In this document: positions 33,343-42,941 of the stretch, piece by piece
Numbering within the stretch: position 1 is the first letter of the stretch
Layout of the letters: each line of letters begins with the position of its first letter
Source of the DNA: [Clostridium] citroniae WAL-17108
GTDB lineage: Bacteria; Bacillota; Clostridia; Lachnospirales; Lachnospiraceae
NCBI RefSeq assembly: GCF_000233455.1
Contig: NZ_JH376420.1
Coordinates: 2,130,786 to 2,194,785, forward strand
DNA: 64,000 bases
Direction: 5' to 3'
Made by a program: the position numbers and the translations under genes
The notes under the pieces: generated by a model
The model's input: only the letters and a program-made list of their open reading frames with translations
Told to the model about the DNA's origin: nothing
Database searches by the model: none

Positions 33343-35166
33343 CTAACCTATCTTTTCCCCTTCCATTTCATATGCTTTTGAAATGAGTTTATTGATCTGA
33401 TAAATCCCCGTCTTTTTTGAGTCCGCGATCCGGGCTTTCATCTCTATCATGACCCCGGGATTCCCCTCGTTGAACTGCTTAATGGATTCGCTTAATAAAC
33501 TCAGCATGAACTCCGCTTTTTCACCGGTACAATTGTCAAGAAGGCACAAAAACTGGTTTGCCCCATTATAGCCGATAAAGCCGTATTCCCTTGATAATGC
33601 CTTCAATGTATCTCCAATTTCTTCCAATATTTTATCTCCGGCAGCATATCCGATGGCGCGGTTCACCTCTCTCAGGTTGTCAATGGAAAGCACCACACAG
33701 GTAAATGTCCCCAGCGCCCCTCTTTTCTTAATGCTCTCGATCCGCTCATCACAGCTTAAACGGCTTGGGAGTTTGGTCTTTCGGTCCACGTACAGGGTGT
33801 ATTCCACAATATCCCCGATCCGCCCAATGACGATCGCCCCGCCGCACCCGATCCCGAAGAACAGCACAAAAGCCATCGCCATATAGATCTTCAGGTTCAG
33901 CTGGGAAAATGCATCCACGCTGTTCTGCATTGCAATGTTCTTGCTGACCAAATAGCCGTTATACTCCCGGCCGGTCTGGGCCACGATCTCATGGAGGGAA
34001 TTCAGCTTTTCGGCCAGACGGTTGATCCCCTCCATCAGCTCCTCATCGCTTATGCCCTCATTTATGCGCTCACTTTCGGAAGCCTCCCCGCTGTCCTCTG
34101 CCTGAAAACACGACAGGATATACTGCTTTTCCTCGATCTGCTGCTCCAGGCTGAATATCTCTTTGTTATAATCCACATACCGTGAGATCAGGGTATCATA
34201 TGTATTCTCACTGTATAGGATATTTCCCTCCTGGTCCTTTCTCTCATAAATGTCCTGAAGGATGATGGAATTGGCAGTCTCCGCATCCTTTGTATCCGTA
34301 CTGTACTCCTGGGCTTCCAGGATCTTTGGGTTGTACTGGGCAATGGTGAGGAGCAGTTCGGCAGACTGGGCCTTCATTTTTTCCAGCTGGATCTGAAGGC
34401 TTTCAATCTCTGCATTGTTCTTTTCAATGAGAACCGCCCTGTCCCTTGTTTTCTGTCCCGACAGCACGTTCACATACAGCCGGTCCAGGCTCACTGCCTC
34501 CAGCAGCTGGTAGGACGTGATCAGATCATAAAAGCTGTATCCTGTCCTGGAGGAACGGAAGCCGGCCTGGTTGCTGTCCAGATACTCCAGTATCTCACCT
34601 ATGGACTGCTTCATGATCTCAATGATCTCAATATAATCGTAATTGTCATTGCCTATATTCACCACATTGTTTGGTATGACCGCCCTTGCAACATACTTTT
34701 CGCTGTAAAAATCGAAATAACTGCTGAGCACGGTGTTCAGCATATTTTTTGCAAAGTCCTCGGAGTAATCGCTTTCCACGGAAAAGGTAATATAATAGTC
34801 TGTGGGATACTCCTCATACTCCTCCCCCTCTTTTAGGATCGCCTCCTTCCGTTTCTGCTCCTCATCTGAGACAATGGGCTCCACCTTTATCCTGCTCCTG
34901 ACAAAATCCACACTGACATTGCTTTCCAGCTTTTCAATTGCATCCGCAACCACATTGGGGGAGTATATTTCACTGACATCAATGTCGGCTCCCGATGGGG
35001 TTTTTCCGCTTTTAGCATCCAAATTTGTGTAGGAAATAATTGCGTAAGCAGTGTACACCTGCTGCCGGCTGAAGTAGCTGTAAAAAACCACGCCTCCTAT
35101 GACCGTACATAAAGCGATCAGGTATTTCCAGCTGCTTACATACCGGACAATCTGGAAATCTTTCAC
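33343..35166 (-). CDS. Wzz-like chain-length protein fused to a degenerate GGDEF domain
   Basis: A 607-residue polysaccharide co-polymerase-like protein. A first membrane helix (about 14-32) is followed by a ~390-residue extracellular region with long coiled-coil segments, then a second helix (about 427-448), as in Wzz. After it comes a GGDEF-like domain (about 460-605): 'VDRKTKLPSRL', 'VVLSIDNLREVNRAIGYAAGDKIL' and GANQF at 535-539 where GGDEF would be. Catalysis is therefore unlikely, but nucleotide sensing is possible. Translation starts at GTG 35166, whose GTGA overlaps the upstream stop. GGAGG lies seven bases before it. Confidence 0.85.
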   Translation of the reverse strand: MKDFQIVRYVSSWKYLIALCTVIGGVVFYSYFSRQQVYTAYAIISYTNLDAKSGKTPSGADIDVSEIYSPNVVADAIEKLESNVSVDFVRSRIKVEPIVSDEEQKRKEAILKEGEEYEEYPTDYYITFSVESDYSEDFAKNMLNTVLSSYFDFYSEKYVARAVIPNNVVNIGNDNYDYIEIIEIMKQSIGEILEYLDSNQAGFRSSRTGYSFYDLITSYQLLEAVSLDRLYVNVLSGQKTRDRAVLIEKNNAEIESLQIQLEKMKAQSAELLLTIAQYNPKILEAQEYSTDTKDAETANSIILQDIYERKDQEGNILYSENTYDTLISRYVDYNKEIFSLEQQIEEKQYILSCFQAEDSGEASESERINEGISDEELMEGINRLAEKLNSLHEIVAQTGREYNGYLVSKNIAMQNSVDAFSQLNLKIYMAMAFVLFFGIGCGGAIVIGRIGDIVEYTLYVDRKTKLPSRLSCDERIESIKKRGALGTFTCVVLSIDNLREVNRAIGYAAGDKILEEIGDTLKALSREYGFIGYNGANQFLCLLDNCTGEKAEFMLSLLSESIKQFNEGNPGVMIEMKARIADSKKTGIYQINKLISKAYEMEGEKIG

Positions 35167-36434
35167 TTCCCATCCTCCCTTGCATTGCGCTTTTTCTCAT
35201 TGTGCATTACAGCCATTGCCGCCATTGTTGTAAACGCAGCCCCTATGATAACGGCCCTTACAAAACCCATTCTGGTAAGAGGGCCGATCTCGTTATCCTT
35301 TACCGTGACATAGTCCTTGTTTTTGTACCTGGAATATTCCATGTCGATCTGTACGGCCTGCCGGGAAATATCCCTTAATTCCAGATCAATGGCCTGGATC
35401 ATCCCTTCCGCCTTTATAAGGTCATCCGCCTGGTTTACGGATACGCTGATATGGTCAATGATGGATTGCCTGTTTTTAATATCCGATTGTTTCTTTTCCG
35501 CTATCTCCTCCGCATCCACTGCATATTCCGCCAGATGGTCGATGCCCGTCTTTGTCTTGGACATATAAAAATCCTGGTTTTTGTCCACGGAGGGCACCAG
35601 CACCACCCCTGTCATCTTCGGATCATACCGGTCAATGCAGCTTTTATATAAACCGTATGTTTTGGTGTTAATGGAGTATATGTTTCGGTCCTTATAATTT
35701 TTGTAATCCAGCAGGTCCACATAGGCCTGCCTGTTTTTGTATACCCCCTTCTCTGTGACAAATGAACGGAAATTAGCAAGGTTGATCTGAAGGAGATTAT
35801 CGATCCGGGCCCCGATATCCTGAAAGGTGATGCCGTCATCTGAGATAAAACTTTTATTCTCATCAATCCTGCCATTCACATAATTCTTCAGCTGGATCAG
35901 TTTTGTGTTGTAGTAGCTGGCGATCTGGCGGTACTCCAATCCCTCCAGGTCCGCCGGTTCATATTGGAGCACGGAGAGATTGTCCGTATAATTGGCATAA
36001 AAATATTCCAGGTAAGCATAGGCAACCATCTGAAGCATGGACCGGGCATCCACGGATGTTAAGTCCCCGTTGGCCGTATATGTGACCTTATACTGGGTAG
36101 CAATATAGTCCCGGCCGCTTTTTGCAGGCACCTGGATGGTTATATGCTCTCCCAGCTCTTCCGGGGTTATCTCCGTGACCCCGGCCAGGGTAAGGGCCCG
36201 CCTGAGCACCTCCTCCGACTTGATCTCATAGGCGTTAAACCGGGACCCGTTGGGATTCAGTCCCTTGGATGCCCTCTCATAATTGTAGGCAAACCAGATG
36301 GTTGAGACTTTAAAACTGCTCTCATAAAACTTACATCCCAGCACCAGCACGGTTGCCGCCATACACAGCATCAGTTTCCACTTGTACATTCGGATCGTAT
36401 TCAGGAATACAAACATACTGCTTTTATTGATCAT
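35163..36434 (-). CDS. Wzz-like polysaccharide co-polymerase (two membrane helices)
   Basis: A 423-residue protein with one membrane helix near the N-terminus (about 19-36) and another near the C-terminus (about 391-411), enclosing a large extracellular helical region, the Wzz/CapA topology that sets polymer length. The middle has coiled-coil character ('EEIAEKKQSDIKNRQSIID'). There is no kinase domain. It overlaps both neighbours by four bases: the polymerase stop upstream and the GTG of the Wzz-GGDEF gene downstream, so the two co-polymerase-like proteins are made together and may form a mixed complex. Confidence 0.75.
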   Translation of the reverse strand: MINKSSMFVFLNTIRMYKWKLMLCMAATVLVLGCKFYESSFKVSTIWFAYNYERASKGLNPNGSRFNAYEIKSEEVLRRALTLAGVTEITPEELGEHITIQVPAKSGRDYIATQYKVTYTANGDLTSVDARSMLQMVAYAYLEYFYANYTDNLSVLQYEPADLEGLEYRQIASYYNTKLIQLKNYVNGRIDENKSFISDDGITFQDIGARIDNLLQINLANFRSFVTEKGVYKNRQAYVDLLDYKNYKDRNIYSINTKTYGLYKSCIDRYDPKMTGVVLVPSVDKNQDFYMSKTKTGIDHLAEYAVDAEEIAEKKQSDIKNRQSIIDHISVSVNQADDLIKAEGMIQAIDLELRDISRQAVQIDMEYSRYKNKDYVTVKDNEIGPLTRMGFVRAVIIGAAFTTMAAMAVMHNEKKRNAREDGK

Positions 36435-37720
36435 GTGCCGTCTCCCCCTTCTTTTGTCTTGCGGTGTTGGTCTGTGTATGCGATCACGGTGATATGCGCC
36501 ATCATGTTGATGGAATAATAAAAAAATGTATTGTCAGTTATGTATGTGACAAAAGAATATACCACTGTCATCAGCATGAATGCAGAGGCGCGTGATCCGA
36601 ATTTCTTTCTCACTGCCATGACCTTATACCAGGTATTGCTCCACAGCCAGTAAATAAATCCCCAGAATCCCAGTTCTATAAAATGGGTCATGATATCGTT
36701 GTGGGCCATGCCCGGAACATAGGGACCCACATTATATTGTTTGTAGTCGTATCTTATTTTGAAAATATACCGGATCCCATATCCCAAAAATGAGGGGGAC
36801 ATTTCATAGTACTCTTTAAAGAAATCGTATATGTACCCCCTGCTCATGGTATCGATCCCCAGGTGATCCATAAGCGGCTGATACCAGCCCTTTTTTATGA
36901 GGAACAGATACAGATAGGAAAATACAAACAACCCTGCCACCAGGACTGCCACCAGGGCTGTCTTCATTTTTTCAGACACAACATCATACAAAAGTCCCAC
37001 TGCAATCGCTGTGAGGATTGCCAGCACATCGATTCTCTTCAGACCTGTGGAAAAGAAAAATGCTGCCGCCATCAGCTCCCCAATGTGCCACTGCCTGTTT
37101 TTGATGCAGTACAGATAATACATTACAAACACGCCCAGCCCCTGGGTCAGGTCGTGCAGCTCCAGCTTTCTCATGATCGGGCCGGTATTCTTTGAAAATG
37201 TGGTGATCAGCGTCACATATTCCGACAGGACATTTCCCGCCCCATAGGTCTTTATAAGATCCAATGCAATGATGACAATGGTGGCGCATGCGGCATAGAG
37301 CATATAAGAAACGGTCCTTTTTCCAAACATATAGTACCCCGCGCCGGCGCACAATATATTTAAAAGCAGGCATACGATATTGATGGCCCCCCTGGTGACA
37401 AAGGATGTCTCCTGGCACCGGATCAGCCATATGGCCATGGATATCAGTCCAATGCCCATGACCGGGACCATCATGACAACAGAGATGGAATATAGAAACC
37501 GGATCTTAGGCATATCCACCGTGACCATGATCCATAAAGCACCCATGCCTATGACCAGCACATCCGCCGCATAGCGTATTCCCACAGGCAGGACCGGCAA
37601 TCCCCCCTTATATTCAGCTGTGGCATAAAACGCAGCTGTCATGATCAGGATAAATGTCCCTGCCATGAATCTTTCGATCCCTCTACTTGTTTTCACATCC
37701 AAATGATCACCTGGTCCCAT
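36431..37720 (-). CDS. O-antigen polymerase/ligase-like membrane protein (Wzy, set A)
   Basis: A 429-residue protein with ten or more hydrophobic helices. The signature near the C-terminal loop, 'SFLGYGIRYIFKIRY' followed by 'GMAHNDIMTHFIELGFWGFIYWLW', is the Wzy_C/ligase pattern with the conserved AHN(D). It should polymerise lipid-linked repeat units on the outer face of the membrane. The start overlaps the upstream GT2 stop by 14 bases, and the stop overlaps the Wzz-like gene by four. A later Met (37666) is an alternative start. Confidence 0.85.
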   Translation of the reverse strand: MGPGDHLDVKTSRGIERFMAGTFILIMTAAFYATAEYKGGLPVLPVGIRYAADVLVIGMGALWIMVTVDMPKIRFLYSISVVMMVPVMGIGLISMAIWLIRCQETSFVTRGAINIVCLLLNILCAGAGYYMFGKRTVSYMLYAACATIVIIALDLIKTYGAGNVLSEYVTLITTFSKNTGPIMRKLELHDLTQGLGVFVMYYLYCIKNRQWHIGELMAAAFFFSTGLKRIDVLAILTAIAVGLLYDVVSEKMKTALVAVLVAGLFVFSYLYLFLIKKGWYQPLMDHLGIDTMSRGYIYDFFKEYYEMSPSFLGYGIRYIFKIRYDYKQYNVGPYVPGMAHNDIMTHFIELGFWGFIYWLWSNTWYKVMAVRKKFGSRASAFMLMTVVYSFVTYITDNTFFYYSINMMAHITVIAYTDQHRKTKEGGDGT

Positions 37721-38744
37721 TGTACGCTTTCCAAAAACACTGCAGCAGGAAAAAAGACGGCAGATTATAGGTCAGGAATAATATGACCCCGTATCGTCCG
37801 CTCTTTTTCCATATATGTCTATAACTGTGCTTTCCCAGATATTGGGCATAGGCCGTGTGCTTGACCAGCCGGTTCCACTGTACCAGCTTCTGCACCCTGG
37901 CGCCTGTCCATCCGGGATTAAAATAATATAAGCGCAGGATCTCGCAGTAATTCCTGGTCATCTTATATTCAAACGCCTGCTTCCATTCCCCGGGTTTTCC
38001 CTGTATGTATCGGTACAGCGCCTCATTAAACGCCAGTATATGATCCTGGATCCCAGGGTTATACCGGTTGCAGACAGAGGAGGGGTTTTGCCGGTAGTGG
38101 TAAAACACCCGGTCCAATACCCCCATGCGCGGGGCTGCTTCCAGGGTCTGAAGATTAAACATGGTGTCCTCCATCCTGCGCAGGTCAGGCGGGAACATCA
38201 GATGCCCTTTTCCCAGGAAATCCGCCCTGTAAAACTGGGTGCACACCGAACCAAAGGAGCAGGGCAGGCTGCAGTATGAAGGATCCATAAGTCCCAGACA
38301 GATGGTATCTATGACCTCCGGGCCCAGATCCCGGTACTCTGACCAGCCGTATCCATAGGAAATGGACTCCTGTCCGTATTCCTCCTGATACGCAACGCAG
38401 AGAATATCCAGCTGATGCTGCTCCAATTGCTCCGCCGCGCTTTTAAGCGTATCCGTCTGGATCCAGTCATCGGGATCCACAAAATACAGCCATTCCCCTG
38501 ACGCCCTGCAGATTCCCTGGTTCCTTGCCTCGGAAACGCCCCTGTTCTCCTGGTGCACCACCACGACCCGCGGATCCCTCCGCCCGTACTCATCACATAT
38601 CCTGCCGATATCCGTGGTGGACCCGTCATCAATGAGGATCACCTCATATCTTCCCCTGTAATCCTGTCCCAATATGGATTCCATGCACTGGTGGAAATAG
38701 GCTGGTTCCGTGTTATACACAGGAACCACAATGGAAAATTTCAT
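37707..38744 (-). CDS. Glycosyltransferase family 2
   Basis: A 345-residue GT-A transferase: 'KFSIVVPVYNTEPAYFHQCMESILGQ', 'YEVILIDDGSTTDI', 'EARNQGICRASGEWLYFVDPDDW' with the DxD-type triad, and 'RMEDTMFNLQTLE' at the base position. The C-terminus is aromatic-rich with a hydrophobic stretch near 320-338. GGGAG lies before the ATG at 38744. It lies between the flippase and polymerase genes of set A and adds one sugar of the repeat unit; donor unknown. Confidence 0.93.
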   Translation of the reverse strand: MKFSIVVPVYNTEPAYFHQCMESILGQDYRGRYEVILIDDGSTTDIGRICDEYGRRDPRVVVVHQENRGVSEARNQGICRASGEWLYFVDPDDWIQTDTLKSAAEQLEQHQLDILCVAYQEEYGQESISYGYGWSEYRDLGPEVIDTICLGLMDPSYCSLPCSFGSVCTQFYRADFLGKGHLMFPPDLRRMEDTMFNLQTLEAAPRMGVLDRVFYHYRQNPSSVCNRYNPGIQDHILAFNEALYRYIQGKPGEWKQAFEYKMTRNYCEILRLYYFNPGWTGARVQKLVQWNRLVKHTAYAQYLGKHSYRHIWKKSGRYGVILFLTYNLPSFFLLQCFWKAYNGTR

Positions 38745-38786
38745 TGTTTTCTCCCTTTTGTACAGACGGCTTCTGAGCCGTTTTCC

Positions 38787-40301
38787 TTACGTATTCTTCT
38801 GAAACATTCCGGCTGCCAGATCCCTGCAATAGCGGAACTCTTCCATTTTATGGAAACATACAACGGACAATATCACCGAGACACTCCCCGCCACCGCAAA
38901 GTAAACGCCCAGCCTTCCATAGGGGGATGCCAGGGTAATCCTGTCACAGAGCATTTTGCAGACCCGGACCGAAGACAGGCCCGCTGCGGAAATCTTTACC
39001 ATAAGCCCTTGATAATAGGCCGGATCCATGTAGAAGAACTCCCGGTAGAGCAGCCTGGTCTTTAAAATGATCTGGACGACAAGGGTGCACGTGGTCCCCA
39101 GCATAATTCCCAGAATCCCCCATCTCAGCCCCAGCGCCACGGAGACGATCAGGTTTATGCTGCTTCCGGCAATGGATATGTTTTTATCCTTGGAAAATAA
39201 TCCTGACACCAGCATCATCCGCCACAGCGGCTCCCTGACCACATAGTAAAAAAAGTTCACCACAAAGGAGTATTTCAGGATATCGTCCATAAGATACTCC
39301 CTTCCAAACAGGATCTCCACAAAGGGATCCGACATGCACATGATGCAGGATGCGCAAAATGATGTGACCATAAAAATAATGAACGTCATTCGGCACAGGA
39401 CCTGGTGGCACCGCTCCCTGGTCTCAGACACTGCCAGGTTCCCAATGCTTCCCGCCGCCGCATCGGGGATCAGGAGCAGTATCCTCCTTACATTGGAAAT
39501 GATCAGGGAATAGTTGGAATAGAGTCCAACCTGCAAGGTCCCCACCAAAACGGAGATCAGGATATTGTCCGTGGAATTGGTGATCTTGCCTGATAATGTC
39601 CCGATAAACAGCTGCCTGATATGGAAGAATATCTTCTTCTGCTCCTCCTTTGGAAGTTTCCGTGCCTCTTTTAAAAAAGGATACTGCCGGTCCGCAATAT
39701 GGGCGATGGCAATGTTATTGGCCACCGTGACGATCCCGTCAGACAACAGGTAGGCGATAAAATTTTGTGTGAGGATCAAAATCCCCAGGTTGGAGGCCAC
39801 GGTAATAAACCGAAAGACTGTATTGGTCATGGATATCAGATACATTTTCTGGTCCGCGTCCAGAAGCGTCCTCTTATAGGAGAAAAAATAGGAGCTGACT
39901 GTTTTCAGCAAAAATATCACATACACCAGCCTCAAATATCTGACATTAAACGCCGCATCCTTGATCAGCCAAGGTACAAAGGGCAGGAAGACCAGGCCGG
40001 AGATCAGGATCACTCCTGCGATCATCCGGTATGCGCTCCTGTAAAACCACATCAGCTGTACCACCTTTTTCCTGTCATGTTCAGCCAGGGGCCGGTACAG
40101 ATGATAAGTGATGGCAGAACCCACCCCCAGCTCCGCGAGGGACAAAACAGCGATCACTTCCGTAAATAACCCGTTCAGGCTCACTGCTGAAAGTCCCAGG
40201 ATACGGACCAGCGCGGTTCTGGTGACCATGCTCAGCAGCACGGTAAAGATTATGTTGACCTCACCATAAAATAGATTGCGGATACTTTTTTCAGTTCTCA
40301 T
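38787..40301 (-). CDS. Polysaccharide flippase (Wzx, set A)
   Basis: A 504-residue MATE/MOP-type transporter with about 12-14 hydrophobic helices. It resembles the RfbX/PST family ('FYGEVNIIFTVLLSMVTRTALVRILG', 'GLFTEVIAVLSLAELGVGSAI', 'TLSGKITNSTDNILISVLVG'). It moves undecaprenyl-linked repeat units across the membrane. Its ATG overlaps the stop codon of the upstream GT4 gene (ATGA). It is followed by a GT2 and the set A polymerase. A second, divergent flippase is at 47141-48589. Confidence 0.92.
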   Translation of the reverse strand: MRTEKSIRNLFYGEVNIIFTVLLSMVTRTALVRILGLSAVSLNGLFTEVIAVLSLAELGVGSAITYHLYRPLAEHDRKKVVQLMWFYRSAYRMIAGVILISGLVFLPFVPWLIKDAAFNVRYLRLVYVIFLLKTVSSYFFSYKRTLLDADQKMYLISMTNTVFRFITVASNLGILILTQNFIAYLLSDGIVTVANNIAIAHIADRQYPFLKEARKLPKEEQKKIFFHIRQLFIGTLSGKITNSTDNILISVLVGTLQVGLYSNYSLIISNVRRILLLIPDAAAGSIGNLAVSETRERCHQVLCRMTFIIFMVTSFCASCIMCMSDPFVEILFGREYLMDDILKYSFVVNFFYYVVREPLWRMMLVSGLFSKDKNISIAGSSINLIVSVALGLRWGILGIMLGTTCTLVVQIILKTRLLYREFFYMDPAYYQGLMVKISAAGLSSVRVCKMLCDRITLASPYGRLGVYFAVAGSVSVILSVVCFHKMEEFRYCRDLAAGMFQKNT

Positions 40302-41428
40302 ATTTGTGCTGTGGTTTTCTTTCTTACATTTTCGTAGACTTGCAAAAGTTCCTGTACTGCGGTATCCCAGCTGTAACGCTCCCTTACAAAGGACATCTGC
40401 CCTTCCCGGTCATGGAGATCCTCATCTTCGCCCAATATGGATTCCAGGCAGGAGCCCAGCACGGGGACATTCCCTTTTGGAAAATACCTGGCATATCCTC
40501 CGGCAGTCTCCACGTTCTCCTCTATGTCGCTGACCAGGCACCTGGCTCCGCAGCTCATGGCCTCCAGCAGGCTGATGGACATGCCCTCAATATCACTGGG
40601 AAGCACATAGACCCGGCAATTGGACATAAGCTCCTCCAGCACACGGCCCTGGACAAAATCCGTGAACAGGATTCTCTCATCCCCCTCTGCCATGCGGCGT
40701 ATCCGGTTTACATAATCATTGTTTTTTGTAAGTTCACCCGCTATGACCAGGCGGGTTTGGGTGTTCATGTTTTTATATGCTTCCAGCAGGTAGTGCAGGC
40801 CCTTTTCCGGTACCAGCCTTGACAGAAAAAGGATATAGGTGTTTCTCTTAAGGCCCCACCTGCGCCCGATCTCCTCCGGCTCCCGGCAGGGTATCATCTC
40901 CACCCCGTTAGGTATATAGACGGACTCCCTTCCATATGTATCCATAAAGTAGCGCTGGTTCCCACGGGACAGCACCACCAGGGCATTGGAGTAACGGGCC
41001 GCATTTTTCTCCCCCCACAAAAGGTAACGGGTGGCAAACCTTCCCCATTTGGCCCTCTGCCAGTCCAGCCCATGTATGGTTGCCACCACGGGGATTCCCA
41101 GCAGTCTGGGCAGGAAGGTCATGGCGCCGGGCCCTTCCGCATGAAAATGCAGCACATCATACCCTCCGAACACAGCACGTATGGCAGCCAGTACGGAGTA
41201 GACAAATGCATTCAGGGACGGATGGGACAGGGTGGGGATCCGGATCAGGCGGATCCCCCTGTACTCCCTGGGAGCCCGGTCCTCCTTCCTTCTAAAATCC
41301 TGCCACCGGTTGTAACAGTCCACCTGATGTCCCATGGCTGCCAGGCGCAGGGCTGTCTCTTCCACCGCAATCTCGATCCCGCCCTCCCTGGAGGGAACCC
41401 GTTTATGTCCGATCATTCCAATCTTCAT
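40298..41428 (-). CDS. Glycosyltransferase family 4 (rhamnosyltransferase-like)
   Basis: A 376-residue GT-B enzyme. The opening 'MKIGMIGHKRVPSREGGIEIAVEE' is typical of the branch related to GT4 rhamnosyl- and mannosyltransferases that have the SxxGGxE loop. 'FHAEGPGAMTFLPRL', 'ATIHGLDWQRAKWG', 'LFLSRLVPEKGLHYLLEAYK' and the E-x7-E in 'SDIEGMSISLLEAMSCG' complete the active site. ATG 41428 is chosen because it begins the conserved domain; two other in-frame ATGs lie just upstream and no ribosome site decides. It overlaps the flippase gene by four bases. Confidence 0.9.
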   Translation of the reverse strand: MKIGMIGHKRVPSREGGIEIAVEETALRLAAMGHQVDCYNRWQDFRRKEDRAPREYRGIRLIRIPTLSHPSLNAFVYSVLAAIRAVFGGYDVLHFHAEGPGAMTFLPRLLGIPVVATIHGLDWQRAKWGRFATRYLLWGEKNAARYSNALVVLSRGNQRYFMDTYGRESVYIPNGVEMIPCREPEEIGRRWGLKRNTYILFLSRLVPEKGLHYLLEAYKNMNTQTRLVIAGELTKNNDYVNRIRRMAEGDERILFTDFVQGRVLEELMSNCRVYVLPSDIEGMSISLLEAMSCGARCLVSDIEENVETAGGYARYFPKGNVPVLGSCLESILGEDEDLHDREGQMSFVRERYSWDTAVQELLQVYENVRKKTTAQI

Positions 41429-41478
41429 GCCCATCCCTGCCTTTATCCTCATCTTTATCTTTCTTAATCCGTAACTAT

Positions 41479-42675
41479 TCAGTCACACAGGAACAGATCC
41501 CTGGTATATACCTTGTCCCTTACATCCTCCAGCTGCCTGTCATACCGGTTTGCCAGGATCACATCCGATCTCTGTTTAAACTCCTCCAGATCAGAGATGA
41601 TCTCCATGCCTAAAAATGCTCCGGCTTTCAATGCGGGTTCATAGATAACCATCTTAACGCCCTTTTTTTCCAGCCGCCGCATAATCCCCAGGATGGAGGA
41701 ATGGCGGAAGTTGTCCGAATCCGCCTTCATGGTCAGGCGGTAGATCCCTGCAACCTTTGGGGATCTGCTTAACACCTGTCCTGCAATAAAGTCCTTCCTG
41801 GTCTGGTTGGCCTGTACAATGGCTGTCATAATACAGTTGGGAATGCCCCCATAATTGGCCAGCAGCTGCCTTGTGTCCTTGGGCAGACAGTATCCCCCAT
41901 ATCCAAAGGAGGGATTGTTGTAATGGGTGCCGATCCTTGGATCCAGGCACACGCCCTCTATTATGTTCCTGGTGTTTAACCCGTACACCTCCGCATAGGT
42001 ATCCAGCTCATTAAAAAAAGCCACCCTCATGGCCAGATATGTGTTGGAAAACAGCTTAACGGCCTCCGCCTCGGTTGCATCCATGTAGCGGACAGGGACA
42101 TCCTCCTTCAGGGCCGCCCCCTTTAGAAGGCCGGCAAACAGGCGGGCCTTCTCCATCTGGACAGGGTCCCCTGTATCCAGCCCCAGGATGATCCTTGAGG
42201 GATACAGGTTGTCATAAAGAGCCCTGCCTTCCCTTAGAAACTCCGGGGAAAACAGGATGCATCCGTCCGGGTACCTGGAACTGATCTCCTTTGTAAACCC
42301 CAGGGGAACCGTGGATCTTATGACAATGCAGGCGTCCGGCTGGATCCTTAATGCCGCTTCCACCACGGCTTCCACAGAGGATGTGTCAAAATAGTTCTGC
42401 TCCGCGTCATAGTCAGTGGGCGTTGCAATGATCACAAAATCCGCATCCCCATACGCTGCCCTGATATCTGTTGTGGCTGACAGCATCAGGCCTTTTTCAC
42501 CCAGGCGGGATTCCAGCTGCGGGTCCGCGATCGGCGACCGCCCCCTATTGACCTTATCCACCTTTTCAGGCTGTATATCCACTGCGCATACAGGATTGTC
42601 CCGTGCAAGCAGCGCGGCATTGGACAGCCCCACATATCCCATGCCGGCCACCGCTATCTTTTGCTGTTTTTCCAT
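41479..42675 (-). CDS. ugd: UDP-glucose 6-dehydrogenase
   Basis: A 398-residue nucleotide-sugar dehydrogenase that oxidises UDP-glucose to UDP-glucuronate in two NAD-dependent steps. It has the NAD-binding '[14 protein letters not shown]', '[11 protein letters not shown]', the substrate loop '[20 protein letters not shown]' and the catalytic Cys in '[14 protein letters not shown]'. The start at 42675 follows AAGGAGG by eight bases. Its leader contains remnants of a short repeat element (42700-42730). It suggests an acidic sugar in the set A polymer. A related UDP-sugar dehydrogenase specificity cannot be excluded. Confidence 0.93.
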   Translation of the reverse strand: MEKQQKIAVAGMGYVGLSNAALLARDNPVCAVDIQPEKVDKVNRGRSPIADPQLESRLGEKGLMLSATTDIRAAYGDADFVIIATPTDYDAEQNYFDTSSVEAVVEAALRIQPDACIVIRSTVPLGFTKEISSRYPDGCILFSPEFLREGRALYDNLYPSRIILGLDTGDPVQMEKARLFAGLLKGAALKEDVPVRYMDATEAEAVKLFSNTYLAMRVAFFNELDTYAEVYGLNTRNIIEGVCLDPRIGTHYNNPSFGYGGYCLPKDTRQLLANYGGIPNCIMTAIVQANQTRKDFIAGQVLSRSPKVAGIYRLTMKADSDNFRHSSILGIMRRLEKKGVKMVIYEPALKAGAFLGMEIISDLEEFKQRSDVILANRYDRQLEDVRDKVYTRDLFLCD

Positions 42676-42699
42676 CCGACCTTCCTCCTTGCCGTATTG

Positions 42700-42730
42700 G
42701 AGCGTGTTAAAGATTGCTCTTTGCACGCTC
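42700..42730. repeat. Partial copy of the repeat-element end
   Basis: GAGCGTGTTAAAGATTGCTC followed by CACGCTC resembles the terminal repeat of the adjacent element (GAGTGTGTTTGAAAATTGCT) and abuts it. It looks like a solo or truncated end from an earlier insertion, and it also forms a small GAGCGTG/CACGCTC hairpin. Confidence 0.5.
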
Positions 42731-42941
42731 TAGAGTGTGTTTGAAAATTGCTTTCTGGCAGCTGTGCGTCACAGTTTGTGGGGGATTTGGGCTAAATGAA
42801 GGCGGCGTAGCGGGCTACGCTAACTGAATTTGGCCCAAATAACCCGCGAAATGGGGCGTGCTTTGTCCTAAGGGGTACCGGGCAGAGCCTGGGGGATTCC
42901 TTAGGGCAGATGACGGGAATGAATTTACAAACACGCTCTAG
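42730..42941. mobile_element. MITE-like element with 20-bp terminal inverted repeats
   Basis: The left end CTAGAGTGTGTTTGAAAATT (42730-42749) and the complement of the right end (42922-42941, CTAGAGCGTGTTTGTAAATT) differ at two of 20 positions. The 212-base interior has no coding sequence but can fold: GCGTAG-N4-CTACGC (42804-42819) within TTTGGGC/GCCCAAA arms, and CCTAAGG/CCTTAGG farther right. The right end supplies the stop codon (TAG) of the neighbouring repeat-protein gene. This is the pattern of a small non-autonomous element; its transposase source is not in the window. Confidence 0.7.
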
